Source: Ectopseudomonas mendocina (GTDB lineage: Bacteria > Pseudomonadota > Gammaproteobacteria > Pseudomonadales > Pseudomonadaceae). Taken from it: a stretch of DNA of 64,000 bases. Positions 8,117-15,688 of the stretch are shown here, piece by piece. Both the position numbers and the translations under genes were made by a program. Location of the stretch: NCBI RefSeq assembly GCF_007049795.1, contig NZ_SCFY01000002.1, positions 1 through 64,000 of the forward strand. Direction: 5' to 3'. The notes under the pieces were generated by a model, which made no database searches, was not told where the DNA came from, and was given only the letters and a program-made list of their open reading frames with translations. Each line of letters opens with the position of its first letter. Positions within the stretch are counted from its first letter, which is position 1.

Positions 8117-10564
8117 ATGCTCGTCATCTGGTTGCTGGTTCTGCTGCTCGGGGTCGCCTACCTGGCCCATAGCCGTACCGCCGCCCTACCCGCCCTCGGC
8201 ATCACCGCAGCCTATCTGGTGGCCATGGCATTGTTCAGCCCGGTACCGGGCTGGTTGCAACTGCTGCTGTGGATCGTCACCGGCGCCGTCGCCGCGTTCA
8301 TCCTGCTCGGCGATCTGCGCCGACAACTGTTCACCAGCCCGCTGTTCGCCTGGTTCCAGCGCGTACTGCCGCCAATGTCGGCGACCGAGCGCGATGCCAT
8401 CGAAGCCGGCACGGTGTGGTGGGATGGCGAGCTGTTCAGCGGCAAGCCCGACTGGGACAAGCTGCTGGCCTACCCCAAGGCCAAGCTGACCGACGAAGAA
8501 CAAGCGTTCATCGACGGCCCTACCGAAGAACTCTGCGCCATGATCAGCGACTGGCAGGTTGGCCAGCAGATGGATCTGCCGGAGAAAGCCTGGGAGCACA
8601 TCAAGCAGCATGGTTTCTTCGCCCTGATCATTCCCAAGGAGTACGGCGGCAAGGGCTTCTCGGCCTACGCCCACTCGCAGGTGGCGATGAAACTGGCCAC
8701 CCGCAGCGGCGACCTGGCCTCCACCGTGATGGTGCCCAATTCCCTCGGCCCAGCCGAACTGCTGCTGCACTACGGCACCGATGAGCAGCGCCAGCACTAC
8801 CTGCCGCGCCTGGCGCGCGGTGATGACATTCCCTGCTTCGCTCTGACCGGCCCGCTGGCAGGCTCCGATGCCGGTGCCATGCCGGACACCGGGATCATCT
8901 GCAAGGGCCAGTACAACGGCGAAGAAGTGATCGGCCTGCGCCTGAACTGGGAGAAGCGCTACATCACCCTCGGCCCGGTGGCCACCCTGCTCGGTCTGGC
9001 CTTCAAGGCCTACGACCCGGATCACCTGCTGGGCGACAAGGAAGACCTCGGCATCAGCCTGGCGCTGATCCCCACCCATACCCCCGGCGTAGAAATCGGC
9101 CGTCGTCACCTGCCTCTCGGCGCTGCCTTCATGAACGGCCCGAACTCCGGCAAGGACGTGTTCATTCCGCTGGAGTACCTGATCGGTGGCCAGGAGTACC
9201 TCGGCAAGGGCTGGATGATGTTGATGAACTGCCTGTCGGTCGGTCGCTCCATCTCCCTGCCGGCAGTCGGCACCGGCGCGGCCAAGTTCACCAGCCTCGC
9301 CACCGGCCAGTACGCCCAGCTGCGTGAGCAGTTCAACGTGCCGCTGGCGGCCTTCGAGGGCATTCAGGAGGCCTTGGCGCGCATCGGCGGCAATGCCTGG
9401 CTGATGGACAGCGCGCGCATCCTCACCGCCAACGCCGTCGATCTGGGCGAGAAACCCTCGGTGCTGTCGGCGATCCTCAAGTACCACCTGACCGAGCGCG
9501 GCCGTGAGTGTATCGGCCACGCGATGGACGTGCATGGCGGCAAGGGCATCATAATGGGCCCGAACAACTACCTGGCCCGCTCCTGGCAGGGCGCGCCGAT
9601 CTTCATCACCGTCGAGGGTGCCAACATCCTCTCGCGCAACCTGATGATCTTCGGCCAGGGCGCCATCCGCTGCCATCCGTACGTGCTCAAGGAAATGTCC
9701 CTGGCCGACCGCGACGACAAGGACCAGGCACTGATCGAGTTCGACTCACTGCTGATGAGCCATATCGGCTTCGCCGTCGGCAACGCCGCCAGCAGCTTCC
9801 TTCTCGGCCTGACGCTGAATCGCCTCGGCACTGTGCCGGGTGACGAGCTCAGTCAGCCCTACTACCGCGCCCTCAATCGTCTGGCAGCAGCCTTCGCCCT
9901 TTGCGCCGACAGCAGCATGATGCTGCTCGGCGGCGACCTGAAGCGCCGCGAGCGTTTGTCCGCGCGCCTCGGCGACGTGCTCAGCCACCTCTACCTGGGT
10001 TCGGCCGCGCTCAAGCGCTACCACGACCTGGACTATCCGGAAGCGATTCGTCCGCTGCTGCGCTGGGCCATGGAGGAAAACCTCTACCACGCCGAACAAG
10101 CGCTGGATGACCTGCTGAGCAACTTCCCCAACCGTCTGTTCGGCTGCCTGCTCAAAGTACTGGTGTTCCCTCTGGGCCGCCGCCACCAGGGCCCCAGCGA
10201 CGCGCTGGACGCCGAAGTGGCGGCGATCATCGGCCGCCAAGCCGGCGATCCTGCTCTGGAGTCGGTGCTGGAAGGTTGCTACCGCCCACAGGCCGATCAG
10301 GATTCGGTTGGCGCCCTGCAGCATGCGCTGAACCTGGTGCAGGCCAGCCAGGACGCGCGCAAGCGCCTGCATCAGGCACTCAAGGACGGCAGTCTGCAAC
10401 CAGCGCCGGGCCAGGACGCCATCGAAGCGGCGATCGCTGCCGGCATCCTCGACGGCGAACAGGGCCAGCGCCTGCAAGCGGCCGAAGCGGCTCGGCGTCG
10501 AGTGATCGACGTCGACGACTTCGCCAAGGAAGAGCTCATGTTGGAGAGCGGCAAGGTGCGTTGA
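8117..10564 (+). CDS. fadE: Acyl-CoA dehydrogenase FadE
   Basis: An 815-aa FAD-dependent acyl-CoA dehydrogenase that catalyses the first oxidation of fatty acid beta-oxidation. The N-terminus carries two hydrophobic membrane segments (MLVIWLLVLLLGVAYLAHS, then AALPALGITAAYLVAMALF) characteristic of the large FadE type. The acyl-CoA dehydrogenase core follows, with LTGPLAGSDAGAMPDTG and the VHGGKGIIMGPNNYLAR region, then a FadE-specific C-terminal domain (DUF1974-like). GGAGG at 8105-8109 sits 7 bp before the ATG at 8117 and only 1 bp before the ATG at 8111, which decides the start. Length matches the family's 815 aa. Confidence 0.95.
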   Translation: MLVIWLLVLLLGVAYLAHSRTAALPALGITAAYLVAMALFSPVPGWLQLLLWIVTGAVAAFILLGDLRRQLFTSPLFAWFQRVLPPMSATERDAIEAGTVWWDGELFSGKPDWDKLLAYPKAKLTDEEQAFIDGPTEELCAMISDWQVGQQMDLPEKAWEHIKQHGFFALIIPKEYGGKGFSAYAHSQVAMKLATRSGDLASTVMVPNSLGPAELLLHYGTDEQRQHYLPRLARGDDIPCFALTGPLAGSDAGAMPDTGIICKGQYNGEEVIGLRLNWEKRYITLGPVATLLGLAFKAYDPDHLLGDKEDLGISLALIPTHTPGVEIGRRHLPLGAAFMNGPNSGKDVFIPLEYLIGGQEYLGKGWMMLMNCLSVGRSISLPAVGTGAAKFTSLATGQYAQLREQFNVPLAAFEGIQEALARIGGNAWLMDSARILTANAVDLGEKPSVLSAILKYHLTERGRECIGHAMDVHGGKGIIMGPNNYLARSWQGAPIFITVEGANILSRNLMIFGQGAIRCHPYVLKEMSLADRDDKDQALIEFDSLLMSHIGFAVGNAASSFLLGLTLNRLGTVPGDELSQPYYRALNRLAAAFALCADSSMMLLGGDLKRRERLSARLGDVLSHLYLGSAALKRYHDLDYPEAIRPLLRWAMEENLYHAEQALDDLLSNFPNRLFGCLLKVLVFPLGRRHQGPSDALDAEVAAIIGRQAGDPALESVLEGCYRPQADQDSVGALQHALNLVQASQDARKRLHQALKDGSLQPAPGQDAIEAAIAAGILDGEQGQRLQAAEAARRRVIDVDDFAKEELMLESGKVR

Positions 10565-10756
10565 CTCGAGCCACCTGTGGGAGGGGCTTTAGCTGCGAGC
10601 TTCATGCGTCGCGACTACGACTGCAGGGATGCAGGAGGTAGAGCGAAGCAGGATGCCCGAGCCGAAAGCTCCTCTCACGAAAGCCAGCCATGCAGGACAG
10701 CGGGCGTCAGGAACTCTATACTCCTGCGCCCGTTTTACCCTTCAGGAACCTGCACC

Positions 10757-11164
10757 ATGGCCAGCCATATCGAACACCACCTCGCCCTGCTCAATCACCT
10801 GCGCGGCATCCTCGTCGCCCTGGGCGAAGCCGAACAGGTGCTCGACGACAGCCACGCTCTGTTCCTCGAGCGCTACGACGAACTGCTCGCCGAACTACCG
10901 CGCGACCCAGTTTCCAGCCAGTACCTGGGCCAGGACCTGATCAGCCAGGTGTTCCACCGCTACCCACAGATCGCCCACCTGGTACCGCGTGACCTGCTGT
11001 GGTTCTTCGGTGGCGACTGCCTGCACTTCATGCCCGACGAAGAAATCGCCCTGTACCAGGCCCTCGACGAGCGCCGTTTCGAAGCCGAAGAGAACGACGA
11101 GCCCTTCGACTGGAACCTGGAAAAACAGCTGCTGGCCCTGCCCACTGACGGCGCCAAGCACTGA
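10757..11164 (+). CDS. Conserved hypothetical protein (Pseudomonas, PA2816/PA2817-like?)
   Basis: A 135-aa acidic, soluble protein (MASHIEHHLALLNHLRG...) without signal peptide or membrane segment. It is largely helical in appearance, with acidic runs and a WFFGGDCLHFMPDEE stretch near the middle. I recognise it only as a small conserved pseudomonad protein that tends to follow fadE; the locus-tag comparison is from memory and uncertain. AGGA at 10744-10747 lies 9 bp before the ATG. A strong hairpin at 11199-11223 ends the unit. No function can be proposed. Confidence 0.75.
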   Translation: MASHIEHHLALLNHLRGILVALGEAEQVLDDSHALFLERYDELLAELPRDPVSSQYLGQDLISQVFHRYPQIAHLVPRDLLWFFGGDCLHFMPDEEIALYQALDERRFEAEENDEPFDWNLEKQLLALPTDGAKH

Positions 11165-11198
11165 TCCACCGCTAACACCTATTGGTCAGAATGTCGCA

Positions 11199-11223
11199 GA
11201 TGACGGCGGTGACAGCCGTCATC
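11199..11223 (+). terminator. Rho-independent-type terminator
   Basis: A perfect 9-bp stem, GATGACGGC ... GCCGTCATC, with a 7-base loop is followed by TTT. It lies 35 bp after the stop of the preceding gene and separates it from the operator and start of the haem-protein/CsoR operon. Confidence 0.8.
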
Positions 11224-11235
11224 TTTCATGCGTAA

Positions 11236-11251
11236 ATACTCCCACCAGTAT
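11236..11251. promoter_or_regulatory. Putative CsoR-family operator, site 1
   Basis: ATACTCCCACCAGTAT, embedded in a longer inverted repeat (AAATACT ... AGTATTT, 11234-11253), lies 15 bp before the start of the haem-protein gene. It shares the pattern ATAC(T/C)CCC(A/G)C..GTA with sites at 12264 and 15387. The AT-flanked, C/G-cored palindrome resembles operators described for CsoR/CstR repressors. Because the repressor gene is second in this unit, the site implies autoregulation. Confidence 0.65.
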
Positions 11252-11266
11252 TTATGAGGTTCGACC

Positions 11267-11815
11267 ATGCGCCCATTTCTGCTCGCTACCCTGCTCGTTA
11301 GCACCGCCGCACAAGCAACCGCCCCCTGGCAAGACGAGGCGGCGGCGCAGATCCCACCATTCGCCGAGCACTTGCTGGGTACGGTACGCCAGGCCGTCAC
11401 CGATGGCGGGCCAATTGCAGCAGTAGAGGCCTGCCAGGCATTGGCGCCACAGATCGCCAGCGAGCACAGCCAGCAAGCGTGGCAACTGGGCCGCACATCG
11501 CTCAAGGTACGCAACCCGGGCAACACCCCCGATGCCTGGGAGCGCAGCGTACTGGAACGTTTTGCGGAAGCCGCGATAGCCGGAACGCCGGTCAAGGAAT
11601 TACGCTACGGCGAAGAGGTCGACGGCGAATATCGCTACATGCAGGCCATTGCCGTAGGCGAGCCTTGCATGGCCTGTCACGGCACCGCGATCAAAGCAGA
11701 GGTACAAGAGGCCATTGATCAGTACTATCCGCATGATCAGGCCCGCGGCTATCAGATCGGCGAACTGCGCGGCGCCTTTACCCTGACTCGCCCCCTCGCA
11801 CAGGAAACGCCATGA
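11267..11815 (+). CDS. Periplasmic c-type haem protein, DUF3365/Tll0287-like
   Basis: A 182-aa exported protein. Residues 1-19 form a signal peptide (MRPFLLATLLVSTAAQATA). The rest looks like a DUF3365 domain of the Tll0287 kind, a haem-binding PAS-like fold found alone or as the sensor part of signalling proteins. The single haem-c motif CMACH lies near residue 130 (GEPCMACHGTAI). It is first in a transcription unit behind operator site 1, and the following repressor gene overlaps its stop by 4 bp (ATGA). A role in sensing or electron transfer related to sulfide or oxygen is inferred from context only. Confidence 0.8.
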   Translation: MRPFLLATLLVSTAAQATAPWQDEAAAQIPPFAEHLLGTVRQAVTDGGPIAAVEACQALAPQIASEHSQQAWQLGRTSLKVRNPGNTPDAWERSVLERFAEAAIAGTPVKELRYGEEVDGEYRYMQAIAVGEPCMACHGTAIKAEVQEAIDQYYPHDQARGYQIGELRGAFTLTRPLAQETP

Positions 11816-12096
11816 CCGAGACTACCGACCTGCATTTACGCATGCTCGAACAGCAGCAAGCGATGCTCAAGCGCCTGGCCCGTGTCGAAGGCCAGATCCG
11901 TGGCATCCAGGCGATGATCAAGCGCGGCGAGGATTGCGCCGCCATCGCCCAGCAGTTCTCGGCAGCTCGTAGCGCCCTGGACAAATCCTACCGCCTGATG
12001 CTCACCTGCCTGATCGAAGAAGCCATGCTCGACCCCGAGCAGGATACCGACGCCTCGCTGCAGCGCGTACGCGAGATCTTCACCAAGTACACCTGA
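11812..12096 (+). CDS. CsoR/FrmR-family transcriptional repressor, probable reactive-sulfur sensor
   Basis: A 94-aa all-helical DUF156 protein. The family signature RVEGQIRGIQAMIKRGEDC is at about residues 24-42 and QQFSAARSALDKSYRLML follows. Cys42 matches the first ligand of CsoR. The CsoR His and second Cys positions align with Leu67 and Ala71; the only other cysteine is Cys66, one residue before the His position. The copper C-H-C site is therefore absent, and the C-C spacing also differs from S. aureus CstR. A thiol pair without His, together with the persulfide dioxygenase, rhodanese and bd oxidase genes downstream, suggests sensing of sulfane sulfur. Translationally coupled to the haem-protein gene. 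Confidence 0.88.
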   Translation: MTETTDLHLRMLEQQQAMLKRLARVEGQIRGIQAMIKRGEDCAAIAQQFSAARSALDKSYRLMLTCLIEEAMLDPEQDTDASLQRVREIFTKYT

Positions 12097-12240
12097 CACA
12101 CGCCCCCTCTGGCGCGCCGCTCGCGCGCGCCTGCCTCTGCCAGTGCCCGGCACCTCAAAAAACGCACAAACCGGTTATGGCCGACCTGAACAAGGTTGCG
12201 ACATCTTATTACTTAACAATCTATGCATAGAACCAAAACA

Positions 12241-12262
12241 CAGTTAAGCTAAATCTTAACTG
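12241..12262. promoter_or_regulatory. Perfect inverted repeat upstream of the persulfide dioxygenase gene
   Basis: CAGTTAAG and CTTAACTG are perfect 8-bp arms separated by 6 bases, ending 1 bp before operator site 2. The arms do not resemble the ATACTCCC motif and are AT-rich, so this may be a binding site for a second regulator or a promoter-overlapping hairpin. Confidence 0.5.
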
Positions 12263-12263
12263 A

Positions 12264-12279
12264 ATACTCCCGCGGGTAT
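12264..12279. promoter_or_regulatory. Putative CsoR-family operator, site 2
   Basis: ATACTCCCGCGGGTAT is the most symmetrical of the three related sites, with the ATAC/GTAT ends and a CCCGCGGG core. It ends 17 bp before the ATG of the persulfide dioxygenase gene, adjoining the ribosome-binding sequence GAGAGGAG. The promoter hexamers could not be assigned with confidence. Confidence 0.7.
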
Positions 12280-12296
12280 ATGAGAGGAGCCTGACC

Positions 12297-13160
12297 ATGC
12301 GCCCTGATGTCGTCGAATTCTTCGATCCTGTCACCTACACCTACAGCTACGTGATCATCGATCCTGTCACGCAGCACTGCGCCATCGTCGATTCGGTGCT
12401 GGACTACGACCCGGCCTCCGGGCGCACCTCACACGCCAGCGCAGACCGCATCATCGCCTTCGTCAAGGAGCGCGATTTGCACGTTGAGTGGTTGCTGGAA
12501 ACCCATGTGCACGCTGACCACCTGTCCGCCGCGCCTTACCTCAAGCGCGAACTGGGCGGCAAGCTGGCCATCGGTGAGCACATCACCGTAGTGCAGAACA
12601 CTTTCGGCAAGCTGTTCAACGCCGGCACCGAGTTCGCCACCGATGGCAGCCAGTTCGACCGGCTGCTCCACGATGGCGATACCTTCCATATTGGCGAGCT
12701 GCACGGTAGAGCCATCCACACTCCTGGCCATACCCCGGCCTGTATGACCTACCTGATCGGTGACGCTGGTTTCGTTGGCGACACCCTGTTCATGCCCGAC
12801 TACGGCACTGCGCGCTGCGACTTCCCCGGCGGCGACGCGCACATCCTCTACCAGTCGATCCAGCGACTCTTCACCCTGCCCGACGAAACCCGCCTGTTCA
12901 TGTGCCATGACTACAAAGCGCCGGGGCGCAAGGATTTTCGCTACCAGACCACCATCGCCGAAGAACGTGCGCACAACGTCCACGTTCATCAGGGCATCGC
13001 CGAAGCCGACTTCGTCGCCATGCGCCGCCAGCGCGACGCCACCCTGGACATGCCCACCCTGATTCTGCCGTCGGTACAGGTCAACATGCGTGCAGGGCAA
13101 CTGCCACCGGCCGAAGCCAATGGCACCCGCTACCTGAAAATCCCTTTGGATGTGCTGTAG
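12297..13160 (+). CDS. MBL-fold persulfide dioxygenase-type hydrolase (ETHE1/Blh-like)
   Basis: A 287-aa cytosolic metallo-beta-lactamase-fold protein. The iron-binding motif THVHADHLSA is near residue 68, the His of HTPGHTPACMTYL near 142, Asp in FVGDTLFMPDYG near 160 and His in FMCHDYKAP near 202. These are the ligand pattern of persulfide dioxygenases, which oxidise glutathione persulfide to sulfite and GSH. The DFPGGDA stretch is also typical of the ETHE1/Blh group. It has a strong ribosome-binding site and is the first gene of a three-gene operon with a SulP transporter and a rhodanese. Glyoxalase II is the alternative family but the neighbours argue against it. Confidence 0.88.
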   Translation: MRPDVVEFFDPVTYTYSYVIIDPVTQHCAIVDSVLDYDPASGRTSHASADRIIAFVKERDLHVEWLLETHVHADHLSAAPYLKRELGGKLAIGEHITVVQNTFGKLFNAGTEFATDGSQFDRLLHDGDTFHIGELHGRAIHTPGHTPACMTYLIGDAGFVGDTLFMPDYGTARCDFPGGDAHILYQSIQRLFTLPDETRLFMCHDYKAPGRKDFRYQTTIAEERAHNVHVHQGIAEADFVAMRRQRDATLDMPTLILPSVQVNMRAGQLPPAEANGTRYLKIPLDVL

Positions 13161-13176
13161 AGCGGCAGGAAAAGAA

Positions 13177-14946
13177 ATGAAACTGAGCCACTGGCTGCCC
13201 TGCCTGGACTGGGGCAGACGCTACGACCGAGGCAGCGCAACGCAGGATGGACTCGCCGCACTGATCGTCACCCTGATGCTGATTCCGCAGAGCCTGGCCT
13301 ATGCCATGCTCGCGGGTCTGCCACCGGTGACCGGCCTCTACGCCAGCATCCTGCCGCTGCTGGCCTACGCCCTGTTCGGCTCCAGCCGCACCCTAGCGGT
13401 TGGTCCGGTGGCCGTGGTTTCACTGATGACCGCCGCCACCCTGGCGCCCCTGTTCCCGGCCGGTAGCGCCGAATACGTCGGCGCCGCCATGCTCCTGGCC
13501 CTGCTCTCGGGCCTGCTGCTGGCAGCCATGGCCATGCTGCGCCTGGGCTTTATCGCCAACTTTCTCAGCCATCCGGTGGTGTCCGGCTTTATCAGCGCCT
13601 CGGGCATTCTCATCGCCGTCGGCCAACTCAAGCATCTACTCGGCATCTCGGCGTCCGGCGAGAATCTGCCGCAGTTGCTGCCACAACTGATCCAGGCGCT
13701 ACCTGACACACACGGACCGACGCTGCTGATCGGCGTGCTCAGCCTGGCATGGCTGTGGTGGGCCAGAAGCCGACTGAAGCAACTACTGCAAGGCCTTGGC
13801 CTGTCGCCGCAACTGGCCAGTAACCTGGCCAAGGCCGGGCCGGTACTGGCGATCATAGTCGCCATTGCCGCTGTCGCACTGCTGCAACTGGAGCATGCCG
13901 GGGTCAAGGTAGTGGGCCTGGTGCCGCAAGGGCTGCCAGGACTGACGCTGCCGACAATGGATCTCGACCTGGCCATACAACTGCTGCCGGCTGCGCTGCT
14001 GATCAGCCTGGTAGGCTTCGTCGAATCAGTTTCGGTCGGCCAGACCTTGGCGGCCAAACGCCGCCAGCGCATCCAGCCGGACAACGAACTGCTCGGCCTT
14101 GGCACTGCCAATATCAGCGCGGCTTTCAGCGGTGGTTTCCCGGTCACCGGCGGTTTCGCCCGTTCGGTGGTCAATTATGATGCCGGCGCCCGCACGCCCA
14201 TGGCCGGCGTATTCACCGCCCTCGGCATCGGTCTCAGCGTGATGCTGCTGACGCCTCTGCTGCACGACCTGCCACAAGCCGTGCTGGCGGCGACCATCAT
14301 CGTCGCCGTGCTCAGCCTGGTCGACCTCAAGTCGCTGCAGCACACCTGGCGTTATTCGCGCCAGGACGGCGCCGCGCAGATTGCCACCCTGCTCGGCGTG
14401 CTGTTGATCGGCGTCGAGGCCGGCATCCTGCTTGGCGTCGGCCTGTCGCTGCTGCTGTTTCTCTGGCGCACCAGCCAGCCACATATCGCCGTGGTCGGCC
14501 AGGTACCGGGTAGCGAGCATTTTCGCAACGTCGAACGCTTCGCCGTGATCGAGACGCCCAGCGTGTTGTCGCTGCGTGTCGACGAGAGCCTGTATTTCCC
14601 CAATGCCCGCTATCTGGAAGACCGCATCGGCGAGCTGATCGCCAGTCGGCCGCAGGTACGTCACCTGGTGCTGATGTGCTCGGGAGTCAACCTGATAGAC
14701 GCCAGCGCCCTGGATTCGCTGCACGCCATCGTCGAGCGCCTGCATACCGCCGGTGTGCAACTGCACCTGTCTGAGGTCAAGGGGCCGGTAATGGATCAGC
14801 TATGCCGCTCCGACTTCCTGGAGCGCTTCGGCGGCCAGGTGTTCATCAGTCAGTTCGAGGCGCTCAAGCAGCTCGCCCCCGTGCCTCCATCGCCACCTTC
14901 TCAGCCACTTTCCATGCAAGGAAATACTCATGAAAAGCGCTCATGA
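13177..14946 (+). CDS. SulP-family inorganic anion transporter with STAS domain
   Basis: A 589-aa inner-membrane transporter. The N-terminal SulP domain shows the signature region around LIPQSLAYAMLAGLPPVTGL at residues 40-60, multiple hydrophobic helices to about residue 430 and the FPVTGGFARSVVNYDAG segment. A cytosolic STAS domain fills residues 440-560 (ending in LVLMCSGVNLIDASALDSLH). The start at 13177 follows GGCAGGAAAAG; the in-frame ATG at 13150 lies inside the preceding gene. SulP proteins move sulfate, bicarbonate or related anions. Position between a persulfide dioxygenase and a rhodanese suggests a sulfur oxyanion, with direction unknown. Confidence 0.9.
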   Translation: MKLSHWLPCLDWGRRYDRGSATQDGLAALIVTLMLIPQSLAYAMLAGLPPVTGLYASILPLLAYALFGSSRTLAVGPVAVVSLMTAATLAPLFPAGSAEYVGAAMLLALLSGLLLAAMAMLRLGFIANFLSHPVVSGFISASGILIAVGQLKHLLGISASGENLPQLLPQLIQALPDTHGPTLLIGVLSLAWLWWARSRLKQLLQGLGLSPQLASNLAKAGPVLAIIVAIAAVALLQLEHAGVKVVGLVPQGLPGLTLPTMDLDLAIQLLPAALLISLVGFVESVSVGQTLAAKRRQRIQPDNELLGLGTANISAAFSGGFPVTGGFARSVVNYDAGARTPMAGVFTALGIGLSVMLLTPLLHDLPQAVLAATIIVAVLSLVDLKSLQHTWRYSRQDGAAQIATLLGVLLIGVEAGILLGVGLSLLLFLWRTSQPHIAVVGQVPGSEHFRNVERFAVIETPSVLSLRVDESLYFPNARYLEDRIGELIASRPQVRHLVLMCSGVNLIDASALDSLHAIVERLHTAGVQLHLSEVKGPVMDQLCRSDFLERFGGQVFISQFEALKQLAPVPPSPPSQPLSMQGNTHEKRS

Positions 14947-15310
14947 TCTGGTCCTCGCCGCCAAGACTCGCATCACCGAAGTCGATCTGTCGCAGGCCGA
15001 AGCAGCCATCCGCGATGCCGACCTGCTGATCGACGTGCGCGAGGCGGATGAATACAGCGCCGCACACATTCCCGGCGCCATCAACATTCCACGCGGTCTG
15101 CTGGAGTTCAAGCTGAGCAACGATGCGCAACTGGCCGAGCGCACGCTCAATCTGGTTCTCTATTGCAAGAACAGCGGTCGCTCGGCGCTGGCTGCCGACG
15201 CGCTGCGGGAGATGGGCTATCGCAATGTGCTGTCTCTCGCCGGCGGTATCGAGGCCTGGCAAGCGGCCGGTCGAGAACTGCTGACGCCCACCCTGCCGGC
15301 GTTCGACTGA
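14930..15310 (+). CDS. Single-domain rhodanese-like protein
   Basis: A 126-aa rhodanese-homology domain without signal peptide. The DVREADEYSAAHIPGAINIP motif is at residues 35-54 and the active-site loop YCKNSGRSALAA is at about residues 78-89, with a six-residue loop starting at the catalytic Cys, as expected for a sulfurtransferase. The gene overlaps the 3' end of the SulP gene by 17 bp in another frame, indicating coupled translation. It probably shuttles sulfane sulfur between low-molecular-weight persulfides and thiosulfate or protein thiols in concert with the dioxygenase two genes upstream. Confidence 0.9.
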   Translation: MKSAHDLVLAAKTRITEVDLSQAEAAIRDADLLIDVREADEYSAAHIPGAINIPRGLLEFKLSNDAQLAERTLNLVLYCKNSGRSALAADALREMGYRNVLSLAGGIEAWQAAGRELLTPTLPAFD

Positions 15311-15386
15311 GTTATTGGCGGCTGCCACTGCAGGCATTGGTCCGCCAATCGACACTCCCCTGACCTGCATCAATCTCCATCGCTAC

Positions 15387-15402
15387 ATACCCCCACGAGT
15401 AC
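15387..15402. promoter_or_regulatory. Putative CsoR-family operator, site 3
   Basis: ATACCCCCACGAGTAC matches sites 1 and 2 at most positions, including the ATAC and GTA ends and the CCC core. It lies 73 bp before cydP in a 165-bp gap between the rhodanese gene and the bd oxidase operon. A TAACAT hexamer at 15406-15411 could be the -10 element, in which case the operator would sit over the promoter spacer. Confidence 0.6.
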
Positions 15403-15475
15403 TCTGTAACATTAGGACACATCCACTCTGCCGGTGCGGCCTCACCGCCCGCACCGGCACACGCGGAGCATCGAG

Positions 15476-15688
15476 ATGCCCGAACGCGAACCTTCCTCCC
15501 CCTGGCGCATTCCGCTAGTACGCGAAATCGCCGTGATCTTGCTGATCAAGCTGACCCTGCTGCTGAGTATCAAGGCCATCTGGTTCAACGAACCGACAGT
15601 CCCCGAGGACGGCCAGCAGCGCGTCGAGCATCACCTGTTTGGTCAGCCTGCCCCACTTTCTATAAACACCGAGGAGACACCGAGATGA
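15476..15688 (+). CDS. cydP: Cytochrome bd oxidase putative small subunit CydP
   Basis: A 70-aa protein with one central transmembrane helix ([20 protein letters not shown], residues 14-33) followed by WFNEPTVPE. This resembles the small CydP proteins encoded just ahead of cydAB in several proteobacteria; I recall the family by its basic residue-plus-LLIKL helix and position. The ATG at 15476 follows GCGGAG. Its stop overlaps the cydA start by 4 bp (ATGA at 15685-15688), which supports a function with the oxidase. The exact role of CydP is unproven. Confidence 0.75.
   Translation: MPEREPSSPWRIPLVREIAVILLIKLTLLLSIKAIWFNEPTVPEDGQQRVEHHLFGQPAPLSINTEETPR

Noticed and set aside
8186..9676. 496-codon minus-strand frame inside fadE
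   Set aside because: Antisense shadow caused by high GC at third positions; fadE is certain and the translation has no family resemblance.
11812..12096. Copper-sensing CsoR or formaldehyde-sensing FrmR
   Set aside because: The His ligand of both families is Leu67 here and there is no copper exporter or formaldehyde dehydrogenase nearby; the sulfur genes fit better.
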